36,692 bases of DNA from Candidatus Nitrosocosmicus sp. (lineage in GTDB: Archaea; Thermoproteota; Nitrososphaeria; Nitrososphaerales; Nitrososphaeraceae). Positions 22,692 through 29,504 of the stretch are shown here, piece after piece. The notes under the pieces are model-generated. The model was not told the DNA's origin and ran no database searches. It was given only the letters and a program-made list of their open reading frames with translations. The stretch is from positions 1-36,692 of the forward strand of contig JAPSGR010000018.1 of the NCBI GenBank assembly GCA_031177355.1, read 5' to 3'. Position numbers and translations under genes: made by a program. Each line of letters opens with the position of its first letter. Within the stretch, counting starts at the first letter, position 1.

Positions 22692-25412
22692 TTGGATAAA
22701 CCCATAGTACACATTGTTCCTCATAGTCATTATGATGCTATTTGGATCTTTAGTAAAGAAGAAAATTTTGATATTAATTGTAATTTCATTATTAGAAAAG
22801 CAATCGAGATACTGAAGGTCGAAAAAGATTTCAAGTTTATAATAGAACAAACATATCTTTTAGAAAATATAGAGATAAGTTATCCAGAATTATTTTCAGA
22901 GATAAAACGCTTTGTTCAAGAAGGACGCATAGAAATAGCCGGGGGAGAATATTTGATGTCGGATGTAATGCTTCCATCAGGAGAGGTATTAATTAGAGAG
23001 ATATTAGAAGGGAAGAATTATGTAAAGGAAAAATTTGGTAAAGATATTGTAGTATCATGGGGCGCTGATGAATTTGGTTATAATGCCCAGTGGCCTCAAA
23101 TCCTCAAAGAAAGTGGATACAAATATTTTGCTTTTAGGAGAGGAGTAACAGAACCTTTAATTTCGGAATTTTATTGGAAAGGCATCGATGGCACATCAAT
23201 CTTATCTCATTGGATGCCCTTAGGATACCGGGCTGGATTAGATTTGTCACTATTACATGAGACCTTTGAGCAGCTTAGAAGACAAGCATCTACAAGGCAT
23301 GTACTTATGCCGTCAGGTAGTGGTTCTACACCTCCTCAACCTGAATTATGTGATACAATCAATAATTATAACGAATCAGCTAAAAGCACAACCGACAACC
23401 CGTTCATGAGAGTATCTACCCCGTCAGAATTCTTTATGGCATTGGAGCATGAAATCCAAGAGAAAAAGGTTGTAATGTCTACTAAAAGGGGTGAAATGTA
23501 TTCTGGAAAGGCCTCTTTCGTATTTCCAGATAGTACATCGACCAGATCATGGATAAAGCAAGGGTTTAAGGAATATGAAACTTATTTACTTCTGCTTGAG
23601 AGATGGAATACGATATTAACATTAGTATCAAAAGATCATGACTTTAATGACGAGCTTAAAAAATACTGGAAGCAAGCACTATTCTTTGCAATGCATGATT
23701 CATTGCCCGGTACTGGAATAGACGCCGTTTATGATGAGATGAGGTCAGCATTTGACAAATTAGAGAACACACTTAAAAAATCACTAACCGAATGTCTTAC
23801 AGAGATAGCAAGGAGTACATTCGAACTGATTAACAAAGAACATATGCTGCTGGTATTCAATTCGGTTTCGTGGGAAGTGAAGGAATGGGTCGAGGCAACA
23901 GTCGATTTTGAAATTGATGAAGCCCTTGAAGTAATGGAATTACGTGCAGTAGATAGCAATGAGATTATTGACGTGGAAATATTAGACCTCGAACTTCATG
24001 AAAAGGACAGAGGAATAAAAAGAGTTCAATTAGGATTTGTAGTTAAACTTCCGTCATTAGGATATTCCATATATGAAATAATATACAGAAAAAAAGAAAA
24101 AGGGAAGAACAATGTAATGGATCATTCTCAACTTTTAGCCTATCCGAGATCGTATGAGACTAGATTTAACTTTGATGACTTCACATTGGAGATTGACGCT
24201 GAAACAGGTATCTTCACATTAATGAAATCAGATAAGCTATATTTTATAGGTAACGAGATACGAATTGAAGAAGAATTAGGGGATTTATACTATCATAAGG
24301 ACGTCACAGGAATAATAAAATCAGAGAGTGGTGAGGGAATTCCATTCGGAGTATTTAAGAAGGAAAAGTATACTGTATTGAACGGCAAGATCAGAACTAA
24401 AATTGTCTTTCAGAACAAGTACTATGCTATAAGATGGCCGTACAGGCTTAATGAAAAATTGCCGACAATAATATACCAGCATAGTTTCTTATCTGTTAGA
24501 AAGGAAATTTCTATATATAAGGGGTTATCCAGAATTGATTGTACTACATATGTGGAAAACAACCATCCACATGTGCGGATTAGAGTTAAATTTGACGTTC
24601 CTTTTAAGGGGTACACTTATTGGACGGGAACCCAATTTGGAGCAATTCAAAGGCCAACCAATCTATTTTATTTAAATAAGGATCCTGATGTAATGAAAAA
24701 ATGGAAGGAGTTACCGAGTGGAACTTTTCCATCGCTAGAATGGATTGACTTCTCAAACAAAGAACAAAACATAGGAATCACATTAACTCACGTCGGTATA
24801 CCCTCACACGAAATTAGAGATAACAGTATATACCTTACATTATTGAGAGGAGTCGAAACTCTTTCTGCCGATGGGACAAAAGGCCCATGCATTGCTACTC
24901 CCGACGCTGCTGAGAAAAGACCATATACTTTCAGATATTCACTTTCACCTCACAATGGAGATTGGCGTGATTTTTCAAGCTATAAAGAGGGCATAGGATT
25001 TAACATGAAGCCTATTGCAATACATCTTGTCAACAAAATAAAGGAACAGAAGAAATTTCCTTCTAATAAAGCGATAATGACACTAAAAAAATCAAGTGGT
25101 ATTTCATTCATTTCTATATCTCCCAAAAATGTGATACTCAGTACCCTTAAACTCCCACAACAAGAAATCAATAAGAATAATGGTAACACAATTATTTTGA
25201 GAGTTTATGAAACAGAGGGAAAAACGGTTGATACGAATATATCATTTTATTTCCCACTAAAGTCTGCTAAATTTTTGAATCTATTAGAGAATGAAAAAAC
25301 TGATGTTAAAGAAAAGATAGTGGTTGGAGGGGTTAACAATAATTCTATTAATTTCATCATACATCCATTTAAAATAATAACACTTCTGGTTGTATTCGAC
25401 TTTGATGGATGA
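22692..25412 (+). CDS. Glycoside hydrolase family 38 alpha-mannosidase
   Basis: GH38 enzymes cleave alpha-mannosides with retention, using one Zn2+. The 906-residue chain is full length. The catalytic domain opens IVHIVPHSHYDAIWIF (5-20), where H13-x-D15 are Zn ligands. GGEYLMSDVMLPSGE (84-98) is the conserved 'GGxxxxxD' segment. SWGADEFGYNAQWPQIL (122-138) contains the nucleophile D126, also a Zn ligand. FFAMHDSLPGTGIDAVYDE (331-349) supplies the fourth Zn ligand, H335. The three-helix middle domain (about 283-395) and the long beta-sandwich C-terminal domain follow. There is no signal peptide, so it probably acts in the cytoplasm on mannose-containing glycans or glycosides. The only in-frame start is TTG 22692 (a stop lies at 22677-22679). 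A TATA-like TTACATAT about 25 nt upstream implies a leaderless TTG start. No sugar transporter or kinase is adjacent. Confidence 0.92.
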   Translation: MDKPIVHIVPHSHYDAIWIFSKEENFDINCNFIIRKAIEILKVEKDFKFIIEQTYLLENIEISYPELFSEIKRFVQEGRIEIAGGEYLMSDVMLPSGEVLIREILEGKNYVKEKFGKDIVVSWGADEFGYNAQWPQILKESGYKYFAFRRGVTEPLISEFYWKGIDGTSILSHWMPLGYRAGLDLSLLHETFEQLRRQASTRHVLMPSGSGSTPPQPELCDTINNYNESAKSTTDNPFMRVSTPSEFFMALEHEIQEKKVVMSTKRGEMYSGKASFVFPDSTSTRSWIKQGFKEYETYLLLLERWNTILTLVSKDHDFNDELKKYWKQALFFAMHDSLPGTGIDAVYDEMRSAFDKLENTLKKSLTECLTEIARSTFELINKEHMLLVFNSVSWEVKEWVEATVDFEIDEALEVMELRAVDSNEIIDVEILDLELHEKDRGIKRVQLGFVVKLPSLGYSIYEIIYRKKEKGKNNVMDHSQLLAYPRSYETRFNFDDFTLEIDAETGIFTLMKSDKLYFIGNEIRIEEELGDLYYHKDVTGIIKSESGEGIPFGVFKKEKYTVLNGKIRTKIVFQNKYYAIRWPYRLNEKLPTIIYQHSFLSVRKEISIYKGLSRIDCTTYVENNHPHVRIRVKFDVPFKGYTYWTGTQFGAIQRPTNLFYLNKDPDVMKKWKELPSGTFPSLEWIDFSNKEQNIGITLTHVGIPSHEIRDNSIYLTLLRGVETLSADGTKGPCIATPDAAEKRPYTFRYSLSPHNGDWRDFSSYKEGIGFNMKPIAIHLVNKIKEQKKFPSNKAIMTLKKSSGISFISISPKNVILSTLKLPQQEINKNNGNTIILRVYETEGKTVDTNISFYFPLKSAKFLNLLENEKTDVKEKIVVGGVNNNSINFIIHPFKIITLLVVFDFDG

Positions 25413-25705
25413 GTGAGCATATTCAGGATAGAACGGATGGAATATTTTTTTTCAAGGAGAAATACGGCATACAGACACACGTTCCCTATAAGCAATCATA
25501 TTATTAAGAACAATCAAAATTATTTTAAAGTTAAAAATATCTATCACTCCGATAATTAAACCTCTATCTCAGAATAAGTCGCATTACTTTGCTTTTCTGA
25601 GCTTTAGAATCAGAGTAAAAAGACTACTATGAATTACAAATGAATTATTTTTTGCTGATCAGGATCACAGATATATATGTCTCATTATCTACCACTTGAT
25701 TATTA

Positions 25706-26872
25706 ATGAAAATGATAGCATTGGTCACAATACTTCTTTTGATCTACTCTATCAGTTACATCCATTCAGAAGCCATATCTCAAACCAATCAGTTTACACT
25801 TACTATTAACCCGGGTGCCTCAGATAGTAATAGTCAAAATCCAATTGAACCTGCCAATATCACTATACCCATTGGATCTACAGTAATTTGGTTAAACAAT
25901 GACTCTGTTTACCATCAAATAGTCTCTGGCACTTCCGATAAAGGCCCTACAAACATATTCTATGGAGACTTTTTTGGTCCAAACGAATCCTATAATGTAA
26001 CATTTGATACAGTAGGAGTATTTGATTATTATGATCCCATATGGACCAATATAAAAGGTCAGATAATAACGATACCTGAAAATAATACAGGTTTGAATGC
26101 TGGCTCATCTAATAATCAATCGGTTCAACTATTAGGTGATCAAAATTTTACACAAGATAACACAAATACTGGATTAGGTACAGGTAACAACTTACATCCT
26201 CAACAACAAACAGGTCTTATTGTGGAGAATCCTATACCTCAACCACAGCCTCAACCACAGCCTCAACCACAGCCTCAACCACAGCCTCAACCACAGCCTC
26301 AACCACAGCCTCAACCACAGCCTCAACCACAGCCTCAACCACAGCCTCAACCACAGCCTCAACCAGTACAAGATCAATCTTTTCAATCCTCACAAGAACA
26401 GTTTCAGATACCACAACATGGTGATATAAACAGTTTTAAAGCAACAGGTACAATAAACTCTTACATAGTAACACCTACTAGCCCATGGAATACCACAGGC
26501 GAATGGACTTTAATCGTTGAAGATGGAGATATAAAGAATTTCATAACAAATATGGCATGGTTTAATGGAACATCAGGTCATACGCACGATTTTTTAAATT
26601 TTGATTCAAGTGGAGATATAGAATTACCAGCGGACAACATCGTAACCATAGATGGTGAAATGGATATTGCATCAAATGGGGTTATAACATGGGATGAAGT
26701 AGAGTCCTCAATTAATATAGGTGGTGGAGGTAGAACGATTACAATAAACGTTGATCATGATGAAACTGATCATCATTTTGCTGGACAGCCTGTAGTTGGG
26801 GCTGTTACTTCGCTAACTCCTTGTTCAGATAGCCCAGGACCAAATATGGAGATTTTGCCAACCTGTGACTAG
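25706..26872 (+). CDS. Secreted cupredoxin-like protein with Pro-Gln linker, copper site lost
   Basis: A signal peptide (MIALVTILLLIYSISYIHS) leads into a plastocyanin-like domain (about 28-124): the strand ITIPIGSTVIWLNNDSVYHQ (52-71) has the family's first His ligand (H70). The second copper loop, normally Y-C-x2-H-x2-M-x-G, reads Y109-D110-P-I-W113-T-N-I116-K-G118, so Cys, His and Met are all replaced with spacing kept. A 10-unit Pro-Gln tract follows, then a C-terminal domain (about 240-388) shared in style with other secreted proteins of these archaea: SFKATGTINSYIVTP, HTHDFLNF, VTIDGEMDIASNG and DHDETDHHFAG. Histidines there could bind metal instead. The first domain is probably a non-copper structural cupredoxin. 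ATG 25706 or 25712 starts it; an ATATATAT box (25671-25678) lies about 31 nt upstream. Confidence 0.82.
   Translation: MKMIALVTILLLIYSISYIHSEAISQTNQFTLTINPGASDSNSQNPIEPANITIPIGSTVIWLNNDSVYHQIVSGTSDKGPTNIFYGDFFGPNESYNVTFDTVGVFDYYDPIWTNIKGQIITIPENNTGLNAGSSNNQSVQLLGDQNFTQDNTNTGLGTGNNLHPQQQTGLIVENPIPQPQPQPQPQPQPQPQPQPQPQPQPQPQPQPQPQPQPQPQPQPVQDQSFQSSQEQFQIPQHGDINSFKATGTINSYIVTPTSPWNTTGEWTLIVEDGDIKNFITNMAWFNGTSGHTHDFLNFDSSGDIELPADNIVTIDGEMDIASNGVITWDEVESSINIGGGGRTITINVDHDETDHHFAGQPVVGAVTSLTPCSDSPGPNMEILPTCD
26237..26365 (+). repeat. 12-bp minisatellite coding (Pro-Gln)n
   Basis: CCTCAACCACAG is repeated ten times without a mismatch (26237-26356), followed by a partial unit. It encodes Pro-Gln-Pro-Gln per unit. 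The open frames seen on other frames and on the opposite strand here are by-products of the repeat. Confidence 0.97.
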
Positions 26873-26880
26873 ATTCAGAA

Positions 26881-26914
26881 GAGTTTTCATAAAACTCGAT
26901 ATCTACTTTTTTAA
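26881..26914 (+). terminator. Hairpin plus T-run after the cupredoxin gene
   Basis: GAGTTTT (26881-26887) pairs with AAAACTC (26891-26897) around a 3-base loop and is followed by a six-T run. It begins nine bases after the stop codon. Confidence 0.55.
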
Positions 26915-27037
26915 TAAGTTATGAGACGACCTTAAGACGGATTCAAATAATAAAAGAGGTATTACTTTTTCTAGTCTGAAGATTTAAGGTTAAATCTATC
27001 CTAGCAGTAGTATACATCATCTAAAAGATTGTTGTTT

Positions 27038-27112
27038 CTACCCATCTTGACAACAATATCCACAATCGCAAATTCTATCACCATAATTTTCGCACGTATC
27101 GCTACATTCCAT
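27038..27112 (-). CDS. 24-residue cysteine-rich microprotein
   Basis: An ATG frame (27112-27110) encodes a 24-residue peptide ending in TAG at 27038-27040. Six of 24 residues are cysteine (C3, C7, C15, C17, C20, C21), as in MECSDTCENY followed by CDCGYCC, with four acidic residues and an acidic net charge. That density is typical of metallothionein-like metal chelators, small zinc peptides or disulphide miniproteins. It has no signal peptide, so metal binding in the cytoplasm is more plausible than disulphides. A TATA box (GATATATAG, 27138-27147) lies about 30 nt before the ATG, as for other genes in the window. It could still be chance, but cysteine codons are rare in AT-rich noncoding DNA. 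Confidence 0.55.
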   Translation of the reverse strand: MECSDTCENYGDRICDCGYCCQDG

Positions 27113-27137
27113 AGTGAAATTTATAAAACATTACACC

Positions 27138-27147
27138 TATATATCGC
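27138..27147 (-). promoter_or_regulatory. TATA box of the cysteine-rich microprotein
   Basis: On the minus strand the sequence reads GCGATATATAG, about 30 nt before the ATG at 27112, predicting a leader of about 4 nt. Confidence 0.45.
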
Positions 27148-27378
27148 TTACTAATTTCGTCTCTTTTTATATTTTTATATATTCATTTCGAGCATAATAT
27201 TCCGTTTTTCGTTTTGTTTGCAATAATTTTGCCTATTTAATATTTCTTACCTAAAATGAAGTAATTAATTTTTTGTTAAAATGACAATAATAAAATATTG
27301 AAAATTTGTTGAATTTTCTTATATTTTCTATATAAATTATTTATCTGAATCTATTCAATTTAGTATAATTAGAATCAT

Positions 27379-27389
27379 TTTTTATATAA
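27379..27389 (+). promoter_or_regulatory. TATA box of the zinc-finger gene
   Basis: TTTTATATAAC is centred about 34 nt before ATG 27420, giving a predicted leader of about 9 nt. Confidence 0.5.
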
Positions 27390-27419
27390 CATTGCATATT
27401 CATAAGATAGTGTAAATAT

Positions 27420-27668
27420 ATGGAAATTGCAAACCATGATTGGACCAATCAAATTAATTTTGGCTCAGTCTGTACTTTTCCTGATTGCAAAAACCAGTCA
27501 AGTTGTCAGTGCTATAAATGCCTGACTCTATATTGTAATACACATTTCCAAATCCATTCAGCCTCATGTATATTCTCTAATGTATCATCAAATTTAGACG
27601 AGTGGATTGGGCACTATCCAATTGAAGAACAAATCATTCACGAATCAAGAAATCTTTGTCTAGTATGA
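27420..27668 (+). CDS. AN1/B-box-like zinc-finger protein, 82 aa
   Basis: A single small treble-clef-type zinc domain occupies residues 18-50: C18-x4-C23, C29, C31-x2-C34, C39-x2-H42-x3-H46-x3-C50. The C-x4-C-x2-H ending is like AN1 fingers, while the overall Cys/His order also fits B-box domains. Two Zn2+ ions could be bound. These folds usually mediate protein-protein contacts, in eukaryotes often with ubiquitin-like systems. In archaea the partners are unknown. The rest (about 51-82) is a short acidic helical tail. There is no signal peptide. It is monocistronic with its own TATA box. The zinc-binding call is firm; the subtype and role are inference. Confidence 0.8.
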   Translation: MEIANHDWTNQINFGSVCTFPDCKNQSSCQCYKCLTLYCNTHFQIHSASCIFSNVSSNLDEWIGHYPIEEQIIHESRNLCLV

Positions 27669-27858
27669 CCTGAATTTGTAAGTTCGTTTTAGACCCCTTT
27701 TTTTCTTTAAATTTATATAATATTTTAATAAAATTAAATCAACATATGATATTTCTTATGCTATGAATGAAACTGATTTGGTTATTTTAATCTATAATTT
27801 AGACAATAAATAATTATAAATCTGATTTATTGTACAAAAAATTAAACAGATGAAAACT

Positions 27859-28254
27859 TTATCTATTCTTAATTATCTTAATGTCACCATTATTAGCCTC
27901 GACTAATACCTGTTTGAATTTGGAACTGCCACTTTCAGGAGTAATGAATATTGACGCGAATGGGCCCATATCGCCTAATTCTTGAGATTGTTCATTGTCA
28001 AACGTGACAGTAACATTACTAATAGAATAAAAATTGTTGTTACTTAATTTAACACTTATCGTTTCAACAGGTCCTCCCCTCTGAATGATTTCCAGATTTA
28101 ACCCGGAAGTTGAAAAATAAACATATAAAACTACAACTCCCACAATGGCAAATCCTATAAAAATTACTCTGCGTATTAACTTGAGCAGATTTCTCTTCTT
28201 ATTAGGACCGCTACTATATCTATCTGATCTATTATCATCATCCCAACGTCCCAT
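27859..28254 (-). CDS. Single-pass membrane protein, 131 aa (start revised)
   Basis: The function is not recognised. The N-terminal part is cytoplasmic and charged (GRWDDDNRSDRYSSGPNKKR). It is followed by one membrane helix, VIFIGFAIVGVVVLYVYF (residues about 31-48 from the start used here), and an external beta-rich domain of about 80 residues. That domain has a repeated strand pattern (ETISVKLSNNNFYSISNVTV, then FASIFITPESGS), like FxLYD or other small envelope domains. A longer reading from ATG 28299 is possible, but that codon lies upstream of the likely TATA box (28287-28295), so its mRNA would not contain it. ATG 28254, about 10 nt after the predicted transcript start, is preferred. 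It is the last gene of the minus-strand block. Confidence 0.75.
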   Translation of the reverse strand: MGRWDDDNRSDRYSSGPNKKRNLLKLIRRVIFIGFAIVGVVVLYVYFSTSGLNLEIIQRGGPVETISVKLSNNNFYSISNVTVTFDNEQSQELGDMGPFASIFITPESGSSKFKQVLVEANNGDIKIIKNR

Positions 28255-28286
28255 GTTATAGGGATTAAAATATACATGCAAATAAG

Positions 28287-28295
28287 TTTTATATA
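28287..28295 (-). promoter_or_regulatory. TATA box that decides the start at 28254
   Basis: On the minus strand GTTATATAAAAC is centred near 28291. Transcription should start near 28264-28266, downstream of ATG 28299 and upstream of ATG 28254. This rules out the longer reading frame start. Confidence 0.6.
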
Positions 28296-28586
28296 ACAAT
28301 AAGAAGTAATAAAGCTGCTAATTATTGAATAGGATTAATTGAAAGAATGATACATTCTACAATATGAAGCAATGATGACACGACTCCTCTCGTATGTAGT
28401 AATAAGATTATGCAATTTATCAAAAAGATAGATACAAAGAATTGTTTGACAAGTAAAGCATAATTATAGGATAGAAGACAGGAGATAACCAAAAATTAAG
28501 TGAATTTTAATTAAGCAAACTCAAATGTATATTGGGAATTAATTCTAATTACAGAATATTTTCAAAGATAAATTATCTTAATTTTT
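28296..28586. other. Intergenic stretch before nurA
   Basis: About 290 AT-rich bases after the nurA stop codon and before the next promoter. No gene, RNA or strong repeat is seen. Confidence 0.4.
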
Positions 28587-29453
28587 TCATTCATTTAAAG
28601 AGTCCCTAGATCCAAACTCGTTTTTAAAGCCATAGAGATTAGCCAAACGATGAATGTCATTATTTGTAATCTTGCAGGTTTTATGAGCAAGTTTTAGACA
28701 ATAAGGATATCCTCTAATACTATGAAAATATAATTTATTTAATAGATCCTGAATTTCATCATCAGAAATGTTTGGTTCGTTTACAATTTCTATCTTAATC
28801 AATGGAACATACGAAGAGAGTCTAACGTATATCTCAGTAACGTCTAGAGTAGAGGAGATATGAGAATTTAAGACTGGTAGGCTATATCCAGTCCCAAATC
28901 CTAATTTATTAAAATAATAAATATCAGCTGCTTTTGAACCATAATTTTTAAATTGGGTCCTTGAAGTTGAATTTTTAGAAACAAATATTATTCGAGTTTC
29001 ACCTGCCTGTTCATAAACTGTTTTGACATTCTTAACATAAGAACTATTTTTATTGTGAACTAAGTTAGATACTATTGAACCGTCGATGCATATTACATCA
29101 GCATTTTGATCCAATATTAATTTAGTAACATCTATTTCCATGTTCATTGCTCGAGTCCCAAGATAATCACTAGTGATATTACCTATCCCGTAATCCCATT
29201 TTGACTCGGCTTTTGACATGTCATTCTGTGAATTGATTGCTATGCTATCAATAATATAGAAATCAATCCCCTGAAAGGATTTCTTGTTCCAACTACTGTC
29301 CACTCCAATTGTGAATGCATATTTTCCAGTGGGCCTGTATGTTACCCATTTGTTTGATGCAATATTTAAAAGGTCTTCGAATTCATCACCGTGGATAGAT
29401 AAGATTTTAGTTTCCTTGTTTTTGATAGCATCTAAATATAAATCTGGTAGCAA
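28587..29453 (-). CDS. nurA: NurA 5'-3' nuclease
   Basis: NurA works with the HerA translocase and Rad50-Mre11 to resect DNA ends for recombination. The RNase H-like core is recognisable. IGVDSSWNKK (49-58) gives the first metal-binding acid D52, MNMEID supplies an acid near E106, and ICIDGSIV (121-128) gives D124. RIIFVSKNSTSR (154-165) is the conserved strand with 'SKxSxSR'. PLIKIEI (217-223) and RGYPYCLKLAHKTCKI (247-262) hold the catalytic-site Tyr and His (H257). The length (288) is slightly short for the family. The start is TTG 29453; a GATATATAAA box about 28 nt upstream (near 29479-29486) gives a leaderless transcript. HerA is not in the window. It lies 51 bases after the acyl-CoA synthetase gene on the same strand but has its own promoter. 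Confidence 0.85.
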   Translation of the reverse strand: MLPDLYLDAIKNKETKILSIHGDEFEDLLNIASNKWVTYRPTGKYAFTIGVDSSWNKKSFQGIDFYIIDSIAINSQNDMSKAESKWDYGIGNITSDYLGTRAMNMEIDVTKLILDQNADVICIDGSIVSNLVHNKNSSYVKNVKTVYEQAGETRIIFVSKNSTSRTQFKNYGSKAADIYYFNKLGFGTGYSLPVLNSHISSTLDVTEIYVRLSSYVPLIKIEIVNEPNISDDEIQDLLNKLYFHSIRGYPYCLKLAHKTCKITNNDIHRLANLYGFKNEFGSRDSLNE

Positions 29454-29504
29454 TAAATATTCTATATATCATTTTTTTATATATCAATTATGATATAATA
29501 TTAC

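Larger units (their letters stand above)
26898..27419. other. Intergenic stretch holding a cysteine-rich small gene
   Basis: Apart from the 24-codon minus-strand gene at 27038-27112 and its promoter, no other gene is visible. The last 40 bases hold the TATA box of the zinc-finger gene. Confidence 0.5.

Noticed and set aside
26192-26429. Open frames on both strands made of LNHS, LRLW or VEAV repeats
   Set aside because: They are by-products of the 12-bp Pro-Gln minisatellite, which stays open in other frames; the real gene is the plus-strand cupredoxin-like protein.
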